A DNA stretch of 32,010 bases from an uncultured Chlorobiota bacterium (GCA_947311445.1 CAMZKV010000029.1:1-32010); one strand, 5' to 3'. Shown: positions 15,848-25,189, counted from the stretch's first letter. The notes: generated by a model from the letters alone, not told the origin. A program made the numbers and translations.

Positions 15848-18793
15848 ATGAGTAAATTAAAAATTATATTTATAATTTTTTCAATATTTTTTTTGGGATT
15901 TATAAATAAGCTACAAAGCCAAAATTGGAAAAAATTAATAAAAGAAAATGTAAAAATTAAAACTAATAAATTGCTTGATGAAACTATTAATGTAGTTAGC
16001 CCGGATTTGACAAAAAATATGAGCAATTCGGAGAAATATGTTGCAAAAAAATTTAAAAGTCATTGGAATGAAACAATTAAAAATTTTGCAGAAAGTTATG
16101 ATGTAACTGATTTTAATTACGCAATATCATTTGGAGACAATTCAACACCCTACGAAGCAAAAGGAAATTTGAAACAAGCGAGAAGTTTTGCCTACTATTT
16201 GTCTGATCCTAAAAGTGTAACAGATGTACCGCCAAAAATAAAAGGACAAAATTTTAACTATACAGGAGAGATTTTGTACGTATCAAGTAGTTATAAAACT
16301 TCTGAAAAATCTTTTCTGAAAGCTAAAAAAATATATGATGAAAATGGTTTAAGTGATTCAACTTTTGCTAGTTTAACTCTTAGTAATTTAGGACTTCTTT
16401 ATCACACCACCGGGCGTTATGCTTTGGCAGAAGAATATACGAAAGAAGCTCTTGTAAAAAGAGAAAATTCGTCTGCAAAAACCGGATACGCAGCATCACT
16501 TAATAATTTAGCTGTTTTATACAAAGATATGGGTTTATATACCGAAGCAGAAGAATATATTATAAAAGCAGAAAAACATTTAAAGTCTGAGAATAAAATT
16601 AACTCTGTAAAATATTCAATAGTTTTAAACAACCGAGCAATGATTTATCAAACAACAGGTAAATATAAAGATGCTGAAAAATTAATGAATAAATCAATAA
16701 AAATTGCAGGAGAGGAGATTAAAGAAAAATCATCTACATATGTAAGGCTTAAAGTTAATTTAGCTTTGTTATACCAACTTACTAAAAGATATGATGAAGC
16801 TGAAAAAATATATCTTGATGCTCTTGAAACACAAAAGAGGAGGATGGGAAAAAATCATCCGGATTATGCCGTTTTGCTAAGAAATTTGGCTTCTCTATAT
16901 CAGCAAATGAAACGCTTTGATAAAGTTGAAGAATTATTGAAAAATGCAGTTGATATATATGATAAGCAATTTGGAAAAGAACATCCATCCTATGCACAGG
17001 TTATTTATGAGCAAGGTCTTTTTTATCAGTCTCAAAACAGACTTTCAGAAGCCGAACCTCTTTTTATAAAAGCTTTAAGAATACAGAAACATAAACTTGG
17101 AGAACATCATCCTAATATTGCAAAAACTTTAGAAAATACTGCCATATTGTATTGGCAAAAAGGAGATTACAAAAAAGCATCTGATATATACAGAAAAGCA
17201 TTGAATGAATATGTTTACCAAATTAATACATTTTTTCCTGCAATGAATGATTATGAGAAATCAAAATTTTGGGACAAGATACATCCAAAATTTATAAGGT
17301 TCAATAATTTTGCAAATGATGCGATTAGTATTGTTCCTGAAATTTCTGCTGATGTATATAACTTTCATATTGCAACAAAAGCACTTCTTTTAAATTCTTC
17401 AAGGAAAGTAAAAAACAGAATATTAAATAGTGGAGATGAAACTTTAATTGCAAATTATAATAATTGGCAAGATTCTAAAAGCTGGTTAGCCAAGCTATAT
17501 ACATATTCAAAAAAAGAACTACAAGAGGAAAACATAAACATAGATTCTATTGAAACTGTTGTGAAAAATCTTGAAAAAGAAATTACAAAATCTTCGGAAG
17601 ATTTTAAGGATGCAAAAGAACAGAGATTTATTTCATATAAAGATATTGCAAAACAATTAAAAACAGGAGAAATTGCTGTTGAAATTATTCGTATTAACAG
17701 CTATTCCTTTTTATTTTCTAAAAATGAAATTCATTATATTGCTTTGGTTTTAAGAAATGATAATTCCATTCCTAAAATGACATTTATAAAGGAAGGCGAT
17801 GAAATGGAATCTGAGTGGTCTGATGAATATCAAGCAACAATTCATTCGGGGAAAAGCATGAAGCCATTTTATAAATATTATTGGAAAAATATTGCAGAAT
17901 TAATGATTCCATCAGATAGAAGGCTTTTTATTTCAATTGATGGAATTTATAATCAAGTGAATATAAATACAATAGAACTGCCATCAGGAAGATATTTGCT
18001 TGATGCAAAAGATATTAGATTTGTTTCAAACACTAAAGATATACTTTTTTTTAATAAAAATAAAAAGCATTCAAATTCAGCATTTCTTCTTGCTTATCCT
18101 GATTACAAATTAGATTTGCCAGATAACTTAGCAAAATTATCTCCACTTCCGGGAACTAAAAAAGAAGTTGAAACAATACAAGGTTTATTAAAATCAAAGT
18201 CATACAACGTAAATACAGTATTTGCAAAGGAAGCAACAGAAGAAAATTTGAAAAAAGTAAACAGTCCATATGTTTTGCATATAGCAACTCATGGCTATTT
18301 TCTTGAAAACACTTCTGAAAAAGCAGAAGATACACGAGCATTTGGCATTGAACCAATGAAGGCTTATGAAAATCCTCTTTTACGTTCGGGCTTGTTATTG
18401 GCTGGTGCTGATCGTGCTGTAAATGAGATGAATACAAAAGAGAACAAAGATAAAGATGATGGTATTTTAAATGCTTTTGAAGCAATGATTTTAAATTTGG
18501 ATAATACAGATTTAGTAATTTTAAGTGCTTGCCAAACAGGTTTAGGAGAAATTAAGAACGGAGAAGGCGTTTATGGTTTGCAACGCTCTTTTCAAGTTGC
18601 AGGAGCATCTTCCGTAATTACAAGTTTATGGGAGGTAAGCGATGAAGGAACACAAGATTTAATGTCCGCATTTTATAAATACTGGTTACAATCCGGAAAT
18701 AAACATGATGCTTTTAGAAAAGCACAGCTTGAAATAAAAACAAAATATAAGTATCCTTTTTATTGGGGTGCTTTTGTTTTGGTGGGAGAATAA
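15848..18793 (+). CDS. Exported TPR-CHAT caspase-like protease
   Basis: A 981-residue protein with an export signal, about seven to eight kinesin-light-chain-like TPRs and a C-terminal CHAT domain. I chose ATG 15848 (MSKLKIIFIIFSIFFLGF) because it puts the hydrophobic signal at the very N-terminus. TPRs run from about 150 to 450 (for example SLNNLAVLYKDMGLYTEAEE and LLRNLASLYQQMKRFDKVEE). The CHAT domain (about 690-981) keeps the proposed His/Cys dyad: His815 in LHIATHGYF and Cys895 in ILSACQTGLGE, followed by VAGASSVITSLWEVSD and the terminal YPFYWGAFVLVGE. CHAT proteins are peptidases of the caspase/separase clan. TPR-CHAT proteins with known roles act in the cytoplasm, whereas this one appears to be exported. 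Its substrate is unknown. It is convergent with a SpoIIE phosphatase gene. Confidence 0.88.
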   Translation: MSKLKIIFIIFSIFFLGFINKLQSQNWKKLIKENVKIKTNKLLDETINVVSPDLTKNMSNSEKYVAKKFKSHWNETIKNFAESYDVTDFNYAISFGDNSTPYEAKGNLKQARSFAYYLSDPKSVTDVPPKIKGQNFNYTGEILYVSSSYKTSEKSFLKAKKIYDENGLSDSTFASLTLSNLGLLYHTTGRYALAEEYTKEALVKRENSSAKTGYAASLNNLAVLYKDMGLYTEAEEYIIKAEKHLKSENKINSVKYSIVLNNRAMIYQTTGKYKDAEKLMNKSIKIAGEEIKEKSSTYVRLKVNLALLYQLTKRYDEAEKIYLDALETQKRRMGKNHPDYAVLLRNLASLYQQMKRFDKVEELLKNAVDIYDKQFGKEHPSYAQVIYEQGLFYQSQNRLSEAEPLFIKALRIQKHKLGEHHPNIAKTLENTAILYWQKGDYKKASDIYRKALNEYVYQINTFFPAMNDYEKSKFWDKIHPKFIRFNNFANDAISIVPEISADVYNFHIATKALLLNSSRKVKNRILNSGDETLIANYNNWQDSKSWLAKLYTYSKKELQEENINIDSIETVVKNLEKEITKSSEDFKDAKEQRFISYKDIAKQLKTGEIAVEIIRINSYSFLFSKNEIHYIALVLRNDNSIPKMTFIKEGDEMESEWSDEYQATIHSGKSMKPFYKYYWKNIAELMIPSDRRLFISIDGIYNQVNINTIELPSGRYLLDAKDIRFVSNTKDILFFNKNKKHSNSAFLLAYPDYKLDLPDNLAKLSPLPGTKKEVETIQGLLKSKSYNVNTVFAKEATEENLKKVNSPYVLHIATHGYFLENTSEKAEDTRAFGIEPMKAYENPLLRSGLLLAGADRAVNEMNTKENKDKDDGILNAFEAMILNLDNTDLVILSACQTGLGEIKNGEGVYGLQRSFQVAGASSVITSLWEVSDEGTQDLMSAFYKYWLQSGNKHDAFRKAQLEIKTKYKYPFYWGAFVLVGE

Positions 18794-18907
18794 ATGTAAA
18801 TATACTGAGCCTATGTTGATATTGGAGGGAGAAAGATATCATTTACCCAAATAAATAACTAAAAAAATATTTAATTTGGTATGCCTTAAAAATATAAATA
18901 GGAAAAA

Positions 18908-18929
18908 AAGTCGATTTTCAAATCGACTT
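18908..18929. terminator. Bidirectional terminator between CHAT and SpoIIE phosphatase genes
   Basis: A 9-bp perfect stem (AAGTCGATT / AATCGACTT) with a TTCA loop lies in the 194-bp gap between two convergent genes. The A run at 18903-18909 provides the U tract for leftward transcripts, so it most clearly serves the phosphatase gene. Confidence 0.65.
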
Positions 18930-18987
18930 AAGTACCTAAAAGTATAGTGCCTTTATATATAAATGATTAATAATGTTTTAGTAATTA

Positions 18988-21900
18988 TTATATTTTAATA
19001 CCAATAACTAAAATATCATCTACTTGTTTATATTTTCTTCCTGTTTTATCAACATGATCCATCCAAAAGTCTAAAAATTCAACTAAACCGGCTTTTTGAG
19101 CTTCCAAAGGCTTTTTATGATTTTCAATAAGCAGTTCTTTAAACTTGGCCGATCTAATTTTAGAATCTTTTTCTCCTCCAAATTGATCAACATATCCATC
19201 AGAAAAAATATAGAGTAAATCTCCTTTTTGTATTTTTACAATATTATTTGTAAAGGATTCTTTTTCTCTAAGATATATACCTATTGGCATTCTATCTGCT
19301 TTAACTCTCGAAATTTCACCGTTTCTCAAAATATATAAAGGATTATATGCCCCTGCAAACTGTAAAGTCATTTCATCAGTGTCAATAATGCATAAAGCCA
19401 AATCCATTCCATCTTTGGCTTCATTGTCTTTTCCAGTTTGTCTTAAAGAACGCTTAACATTTTCTCTTAATCTATTTAAAATTTTATTTGCTTGTAAAAC
19501 TTCCTCTTTATTAACAATTTCATTTAAGAAGGAAATTCCTAACATGCTCATGAATGCACCCGGAACACCATGTCCTGTGCTGTCTGCTGCAACAACAACT
19601 GTTTTGTTTCCTCTTTTTGTTGCCCAATAAAAGTCTCCGCTTACTATATCTCTAGGTTTGAAAAGAACAAAATGTTCTCCAAGTATTTCTTTTAAGAACT
19701 CTTCCGGAGGTAACACAGCTTCTTGAATTCTGGAAGCATAATGAATACTGTCTAATATGCTTTTTTGTTGTTTCTCAATCTTCGCTTTTGATTTTTCAAC
19801 CTCTTCTTTTTGTGCATGAATTTCATCTCTTTGGGCAGTTATCTCTTCATTTTGTTGCCTAATTTCTGATGTTCTTTCTCTAACGGTTTGTTCCAGTTTT
19901 TCGTTCTCGCGTTTTAGCTTTTTAGTATAAAGTTTTATTAAGAGTAAAACTAGTAAAATACCTAAAATACTAAACATAACATAAGCCCAAATTGTTCTGT
20001 ACCATGGAGGTAAAACAGAAAAGCTGTATTGTGCTACTACGCTTTCTACATTATAAATATTTTTTGCTTTTACCTCAAAAGTATAATCTCCCTCATATAG
20101 ATTTGTGAATCTAGTATCATTTTTTGTATTCCATTTTGACCATTTATCAGATTCTCCTAATAGCCTAAAACTGAATAATGTCTCTTCTTCTTTTTCAAAG
20201 AATGGTGCTGCCCATTCAAAATTTAGTTCATTGTTTTTAAAATATAACTTTGGAATATTATTAATGTCTTGCGTGTTAACAATAAGCAATCCACTATCGG
20301 TAGATTGTTTGTAACTGTCTGCAAATAAAAGCGAGTCATTTTTTGTTTGTACTTTTGAAATTAAAGTATAAAATTTGGCTTTATAATTTTTGTTTATCTT
20401 TTTATTAAACTTATAGAGACCTTTTTCATTTGCTACCCATACATAATCTCCGTCAGGATATATACTAAAAGTAATTTTTTGAGGTAGAATTTTTGCAAGA
20501 ACACTATCTTTTTCAGGATTTTCCTTTCCTTTAAATCGAAGTAATCTGTGTTTTGCTGTTTGATTTTCTGTTTTAAAAACGGACATCCAATAACCATCAA
20601 GGTCTTCTGTTATACGAAAAACTCCTGTTGTTTTATTGCATAAATCTTTGCCGAAAAAATCAAAAGGTTCAACTTCTGATGTGTCAATAAATGCAAAAAG
20701 ACCTCCGCCTGATGCAATAACAATTTTGTTATTTATTTTTTGCAAACTAAAATCTTCTCCCAAAAGAGGTAACCCTCTTGATGAGTCTATTAAAGTTGTA
20801 AATTTACTATTAAAGTCTTCTATTAAAAGAACCCCTCTATTTGGAGAGCCAGTAGCAATATATTCTTTTGTTTCTAAAATGCTTTTTATAGGGTATTGAA
20901 TTGATTCTTGTCTTATAGGTTTACTCCATTTATTATTTTCATATGTTAAATAATTTAGCCCCTGTTTATTACCAAAATATAATCTTTCAGGATTTTTTAT
21001 TGATTGGAACATTGTAAAAATATGCCCTCCTTTAAGTATATTATTTACTGTTGTGTCTGCAACCTCAAATAGTCCGGAAGGTGTTCCCATTAACAGCTTT
21101 TCTTCATTAGTTCCTGGAACAATAAATTTGCAGATATCCCAAATATTATAATATGGTTCACCGTATATTTTAACAAAATTAGAATTTGACTTTCTGTTTT
21201 CTTTAAGATAATATAAAAAAGGACTTGCCGTAACATAAAGTTTGCCTTTAAAACGTATTATATTGTCAACACTGCCTTCTAACCCAGTTCTTTCGTTCCA
21301 TAAATTAAAAACTCCTGACATGTCAACTTTATAAATTCCATTTTCTTGTGAGAAAAACCATAAAATTCCACTGGGGTCATATTTGTTTGAAAACATTGAT
21401 AATACAAATTGTTGAGGAATTCCAGAAGTTTCTTGGTTTAAATGATTTGTAATTTGTCCTTTTTTATTAAAAATAAAAATACCATTTGCTCTAGTTGCAA
21501 TAGCAAAATTGCCATTTGAAAGTATTTGCCCAGAATATATAAAACTTTCTATTATTGTTTCATCGTACCTTTTTATACTAAATGGAGTAATTGCATTTTT
21601 AGTTTTTGTTTTATCATAAAGGAAAAATCCTTTTTCTTGAGTTCCTATTAAAATTCTTGTTTTATCATAAGGAAGCATAACATAGACTTTTAACAAAGCA
21701 AACATTTCTCCTCCTGGAATTAGTTGCATCTGATTGTCTGTTACCCTATACAATCCTCTTTCCCATTCTCTAATATAAAATTCATTATCTACTGAAAAAG
21801 ATAAATGAAACTGAGTTTTGGGAGAGATAGTATGTATTTCATTTACTAGTTTCCCTTTATTATCAAATTTTATAGGTAAGTTACAATAATGAAGTTTTTC

Positions 21901-22341
21901 AAATGATTGAAAGAAAATTTTATTATCAGCTAGTAATGTTTTCCATATTGAACCAAATTTTATTGAGTCTCCAGCATGTTTGTCTAAAAAAAAGGAGTGG
22001 AATTTTAATTCTCCTATTGACTTTGGTTCCATAACTCCAAAGTCACTTTCAGCTCCGTAGTAAACTAATCCGTTGTCGTCAATAGCAAGTGACTTTATCA
22101 TAGTACTGTGTGGGTTGTTGTAATCTTTCCATTTCTTACCATCATAAGTTTTTAGTCCATAATTATTGCCAAAATACATAATACCATGCTTGTCCTGAGC
22201 AATTGCCCATACTTGTCCAGCCTCTCCATAATCAGCATCTGTATATTTTTCAATAATAGGAAGGCCATCCTTATTTATTTGAGAAAATAAAGCAATTGGT
22301 ATAATTACTATTATTATAAAAAATAGAAATTTTTTTTTCAT
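18988..22341 (-). CDS. Periplasmic propeller sensor with cytoplasmic SpoIIE/PP2C phosphatase
   Basis: A 1117-residue membrane sensor phosphatase. I chose the ATG at 22341 (MKKKFLFFIIIVIIPIALFSQ), which gives a proper signal peptide; the frame continues 36 codons further up but that extension is not signal-like. The periplasmic part has beta-propeller-type repeats (about 25-680) and a Y_Y_Y domain (about 690-775). One transmembrane helix (about 780-805) leads to a coiled coil with QQNEEITAQRDEIHAQKEEV (about 826-845) and a PP2C-type SpoIIE domain (about 880-1117). The metal-binding Asp motifs are all present: VSGDFYWA, ADSTGHGVPGAFM, FSDGYVDQFGG and QVDDILVIG. By family analogy it dephosphorylates a Ser/Thr-phosphorylated anti-sigma antagonist, but no such partner is nearby. 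A paralogue lies at 27036-30293. Confidence 0.9.
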   Translation of the reverse strand: MKKKFLFFIIIVIIPIALFSQINKDGLPIIEKYTDADYGEAGQVWAIAQDKHGIMYFGNNYGLKTYDGKKWKDYNNPHSTMIKSLAIDDNGLVYYGAESDFGVMEPKSIGELKFHSFFLDKHAGDSIKFGSIWKTLLADNKIFFQSFEKLHYCNLPIKFDNKGKLVNEIHTISPKTQFHLSFSVDNEFYIREWERGLYRVTDNQMQLIPGGEMFALLKVYVMLPYDKTRILIGTQEKGFFLYDKTKTKNAITPFSIKRYDETIIESFIYSGQILSNGNFAIATRANGIFIFNKKGQITNHLNQETSGIPQQFVLSMFSNKYDPSGILWFFSQENGIYKVDMSGVFNLWNERTGLEGSVDNIIRFKGKLYVTASPFLYYLKENRKSNSNFVKIYGEPYYNIWDICKFIVPGTNEEKLLMGTPSGLFEVADTTVNNILKGGHIFTMFQSIKNPERLYFGNKQGLNYLTYENNKWSKPIRQESIQYPIKSILETKEYIATGSPNRGVLLIEDFNSKFTTLIDSSRGLPLLGEDFSLQKINNKIVIASGGGLFAFIDTSEVEPFDFFGKDLCNKTTGVFRITEDLDGYWMSVFKTENQTAKHRLLRFKGKENPEKDSVLAKILPQKITFSIYPDGDYVWVANEKGLYKFNKKINKNYKAKFYTLISKVQTKNDSLLFADSYKQSTDSGLLIVNTQDINNIPKLYFKNNELNFEWAAPFFEKEEETLFSFRLLGESDKWSKWNTKNDTRFTNLYEGDYTFEVKAKNIYNVESVVAQYSFSVLPPWYRTIWAYVMFSILGILLVLLLIKLYTKKLKRENEKLEQTVRERTSEIRQQNEEITAQRDEIHAQKEEVEKSKAKIEKQQKSILDSIHYASRIQEAVLPPEEFLKEILGEHFVLFKPRDIVSGDFYWATKRGNKTVVVAADSTGHGVPGAFMSMLGISFLNEIVNKEEVLQANKILNRLRENVKRSLRQTGKDNEAKDGMDLALCIIDTDEMTLQFAGAYNPLYILRNGEISRVKADRMPIGIYLREKESFTNNIVKIQKGDLLYIFSDGYVDQFGGEKDSKIRSAKFKELLIENHKKPLEAQKAGLVEFLDFWMDHVDKTGRKYKQVDDILVIGIKI

Positions 22342-22625
22342 GTGTCTAAAATTGTCAAATTGGTTGATATTAAATGGGTTACCTGCATATTTTGTGTTTG
22401 GGATAAATATGTTGTCCTGTGTAATAGGAACACTTGCTTTTTTCTGCAAGGAATTATTGTTCTAGATTATAGTCATGCTTTTAGGTGTCAAAATCTTTCC
22501 CATGGGTCTTTCATAAGTAAATATTTTAATTATATTTTGATTTATTCGTTTTATGTTTAGCTGCACAGCATGTTATTTAAACTTTTAACACTAGTTAATA
22601 TTTGTTATGTACAAAAAATTTGCCA

Positions 22626-22650
22626 CATATTAAGATTGTATCTTAATATG
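22626..22650. repeat. 11-bp perfect inverted repeat with 3-nt centre
   Basis: CATATTAAGAT-TGT-ATCTTAATATG is a perfect dyad in a gene-free region. There is no T run after it in either direction, so it is not a standard terminator. It is about 285 bp upstream of the SpoIIE phosphatase start. A regulator-binding site, a RNA hairpin or a mobile-element remnant are all possible. Confidence 0.6.
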
Positions 22651-22794
22651 AGGATAACAAAGTTTAAAAAAAAACAATTATTCATCTTTCTAATCAGTTT
22701 TTTTTATAAACAGACGATTAAGTAGTATAAGAATAATAATATTCTATATAAATGTATATTGTTAAGTGTTACATTGGCTTTTTGTGTCATAAAA

Positions 22795-22823
22795 AAAATC
22801 CTTACAAATTTTGCAAGGATTTT
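22795..22823 (-). terminator. Terminator of the lysozyme gene
   Basis: A 9-bp stem (AAAATCCTT / AAGGATTTT), continued inside by four further pairs after one mismatch, lies 28 bp beyond the lysozyme stop. Eight A on the left become the U tract of the leftward transcript. Confidence 0.75.
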
Positions 22824-22850
22824 AATTAAAATATTATTTTTAGAAGAAAA

Positions 22851-23453
22851 CTAGGATACTCTATTATACATTTCAATTTCCCAAAGTCTTATTTTGTATA
22901 TATATTCACTTCTTACAGGTTTACCATTTGCTCCTCTGTAATAGCACCATTTTTTTAATTCTTCATCTATTGATTCTCCTGAAAAAACTTTCTTTTTGAA
23001 AGTGCTTCTTAAAAAATTACCAATCCCTTTTGCATATATAAAATGAGCAATAACAATTTTTTTATAACCTTCTGTATTTGTTTCTTTTTCAGCATACCAT
23101 ACTGCTTTATCAAAATCTTTTCTTAGGATATTTTCTGCTTCTTTTTGAGAAATTTTTTTAGGAAAAACTTCTCCCTTTTTTATTCTGTGTCCATATCCGA
23201 TTGTTTTTATTCCAGACGCATCAAAATATACTTTTCCTTCTGCAAAGCCTTCATGTTTTTTAATAAACTCAATTGCTTCTTCATACCCTTTATCAAATTG
23301 ATATTTGCTTATATAATTTTTTTCTGCTTGTTTTACTTCTTGTTTTGTAGAAATAGTTTCTAATTTTGAAAACAAAACGCTTTCAAAAATAGAATTTGAT
23401 GCAAATAGCATACTTAGTACAAAAAAGATTGATGTTTTAAAATAAAATTTCAT
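22851..23453 (-). CDS. Exported GH24 (T4-type) lysozyme-like protein
   Basis: A 200-residue peptidoglycan hydrolase of the phage-type lysozyme family, predicted to cut the glycan strand in the periplasm. A hydrophobic N-terminus (about 8-28) acts as a signal peptide or anchor, followed by a ~30-residue linker and the catalytic domain (about 57-200). The E-D-T triad of T4 lysozyme is conserved: Glu68 in KKHEGF, Asp78 in YFDASG and Thr84 in KTIGYGH. The C-terminal half keeps VIAHFIYAKGIGNFLRSTF and a late KWCYYRGANGKPV segment. No holin, spanin or structural phage gene is adjacent, so it is more likely a resident wall enzyme, perhaps acquired from phage. It has its own promoter, a ~145-nt leader and a terminator, so it is a single-gene unit. 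Confidence 0.87.
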   Translation of the reverse strand: MKFYFKTSIFFVLSMLFASNSIFESVLFSKLETISTKQEVKQAEKNYISKYQFDKGYEEAIEFIKKHEGFAEGKVYFDASGIKTIGYGHRIKKGEVFPKKISQKEAENILRKDFDKAVWYAEKETNTEGYKKIVIAHFIYAKGIGNFLRSTFKKKVFSGESIDEELKKWCYYRGANGKPVRSEYIYKIRLWEIEMYNRVS

Positions 23454-23827
23454 AAATGTTAATTTCGTTAATAATAGAATTCTGTTTTTTTACATATTCA
23501 GTATTCAGTTTGAGCATTTTTATTTTTTTAAACGATAATATGTTGTAAGTCAATAAATTAATACGATAATTGTTTGTCGTTTTTTTAAATGCGGGCGCAA
23601 ACATACAGCTATTTTTTTTATTTGCAAGTTTTTTTGAAAAAAGTTTATCAACAATGCGTATTTTTAAAATATGTTTATGCTATATTCTTTACTAAATAAA
23701 TATTATACATACGGTTGTAAAATTTCCAAACTATTAAACAAATTTTAAATATTTTAGTTGTTAACAATTATTTAGCGTAATAAATCATTTTTTTTATGAT
23801 ATTTGCATTTTCTAAAAAAATAAAAAG
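23454..23827. other. 374-bp spacer between lysozyme and PhoD-like genes
   Basis: No supportable full gene. It contains the lysozyme leader and promoter (23598-23627), a GC-rich patch (GCGGGCGC at 23591-23598) at the predicted transcript start, and the upstream region of the PhoD-like gene. For the latter only a near-match GATATTTG (about 23797-23804) is seen. A perfect TTGTTAACAA palindrome is at 23758-23767. Confidence 0.6.
23598..23627 (-). promoter_or_regulatory. Full -33/-7 promoter for the lysozyme gene
   Basis: On the minus strand TTG (23627-23625) is followed by exactly 19 nt and TATGTTTG (23605-23598). This matches both elements and the spacing of the Bacteroidota housekeeping promoter, the only complete pair I found in the window. 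The predicted transcript begins in or just after a GC-rich patch and has a ~145-nt 5' leader. Confidence 0.65.
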
Positions 23828-25189
23828 ATGAAATTAAGATTTGTATTACTTTTTGTATTCATATTTATTCAGTATAATTTGATATCTGCTCAAAAATCTC
23901 TACTACAATCAGGTCCGATGCTTGGTTATTCTGAAATGAAAGAAGCTATGTTGTGGGTGCAGACAAAAGAAAGTGCGGAGGTTAAGGTTCAATATTATTT
24001 GAAAGGAAGTGCTAGTAATAAATATTGGACTAATTCTATTGTAACAAAAAAAGAAGAAGGATATACTGCACATTTGCTTGCTGATGTTCTAGAACCCGGG
24101 AATGTATATAGTTATGATTTGTTTATAAACAATATCAAGATTGAATTTGATTACTCGACTGAGTTTCAGACAATTAAACTGTGGCAGTATAGAACAGATC
24201 CTCCAGAGATTAACTTTGTTACAGGAAGTGGAGCTTTTATTAATGAGAAAAAATACGACAGGCCAGGTAAAGGGTATGGAATAGACTATCAAATTTACGA
24301 ATCAATATCAGAAAAAAAACCTGATTTTATGATTTGGGGAGGTGATAATATTTATTTACGTGAAGCTGATGTTAATACAAAAACCGGAATTTTTCATAGA
24401 TATACCCACACTCGTTCTATAAAAGAGATGCGAAAATTATTAGCAAATGTTCATAATTATGCTATTTGGGACGATCACGATTTTGGACCAAATGATTCTG
24501 ATAAAAGTTTTTGGAATAAAAATATGACATTAGATGCTTTTAAATTATTTTGGGCAAATCCATCATATGGTGTTGGAGATTTAAAAGGAGCAATATCTTA
24601 TTTTACATGGGGAGATTGTGATTTCTTTTTGTTGGATAACAGATATTACAGAGATCCTGATAATTTAAAATTAGAAAATAAAACAATTTTAGGAAAAGAA
24701 CAACTTCAATGGTTAAAAGATGCACTAGTTTCAAGTAAGGCAAATTTTAAATTTATTGTAATGGGGGGGCAGTTTTTAACAACATCAGGAATGTATGAAG
24801 TTTATTCTAATTTCGGGTTTTCCAATGAAAGGAACGAGATTATTGAGTTTATTCACAGTCAAGAAATAAGAAATGTTATTTTTCTAACAGGAGACAGACA
24901 TCATTCTGAAATTAGTGTTTTAGACAGAGCGTATAAACCTTTAATATATGATATTACTACATCTCCTTTTACTTCTGGTGCTGCTTCTAAAAAAGATGAC
25001 GAGATAAATTCTTTACGTGTTAAAGGTTCTTTAATAAACCAACAAAACTTCTCAGTTTTTAATATAACAGGAAAAAGAACAGAAAGGGTTATTTCAATTA
25101 CTTTCTATGATAGTGAAGGAAAAAGAATAAATGACTATGAAATAAAATATGAAAAATATGGAAGTCGTAGTTTTAAAAAAGCTCATTAA
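23828..25189 (+). CDS. Exported PhoD-like metallophosphatase
   Basis: A 453-residue secreted protein with a signal peptide (1-21, ending ISAQ), an N-terminal beta-sandwich domain (about 25-120) and a PhoD/purple-acid-type metallophosphatase domain (about 125-420). Visible metal motifs are MIWGGDNIYLREAD (about 173-186), IWDDHDFGPNDSD (about 215-227) and LTGDRHHSEIS (about 353-363). The position that is normally Cys in the GSC motif at the start of the domain is Gly135 here (VTGSGAFIN). That Cys is an iron ligand in characterised PhoD. It probably acts on phosphate esters or diesters outside the cytoplasm, if active. No type IX sorting domain is seen. The gene ends inside a terminator stem shared with osmC. 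Confidence 0.86.
   Translation: MKLRFVLLFVFIFIQYNLISAQKSLLQSGPMLGYSEMKEAMLWVQTKESAEVKVQYYLKGSASNKYWTNSIVTKKEEGYTAHLLADVLEPGNVYSYDLFINNIKIEFDYSTEFQTIKLWQYRTDPPEINFVTGSGAFINEKKYDRPGKGYGIDYQIYESISEKKPDFMIWGGDNIYLREADVNTKTGIFHRYTHTRSIKEMRKLLANVHNYAIWDDHDFGPNDSDKSFWNKNMTLDAFKLFWANPSYGVGDLKGAISYFTWGDCDFFLLDNRYYRDPDNLKLENKTILGKEQLQWLKDALVSSKANFKFIVMGGQFLTTSGMYEVYSNFGFSNERNEIIEFIHSQEIRNVIFLTGDRHHSEISVLDRAYKPLIYDITTSPFTSGAASKKDDEINSLRVKGSLINQQNFSVFNITGKRTERVISITFYDSEGKRINDYEIKYEKYGSRSFKKAH

Larger units (their letters stand above)
22342..22850. other. 509-bp gene-free interval
   Basis: No supportable gene on either strand. It holds the 5' region of the SpoIIE phosphatase gene on its left, an 11-bp perfect inverted repeat at 22626-22650 and the lysozyme terminator at 22795-22823 on its right. 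No exact TAnnTTTG box was found for the phosphatase gene; CCAATTTG on the minus strand at about 22354-22361 is a near-match. Confidence 0.6.

Noticed and set aside
22342-22449. 36-codon N-terminal extension of the SpoIIE phosphatase
   Set aside because: The extension is not signal-like and pushes the typical signal peptide inside the protein; the ATG at 22341 is better.
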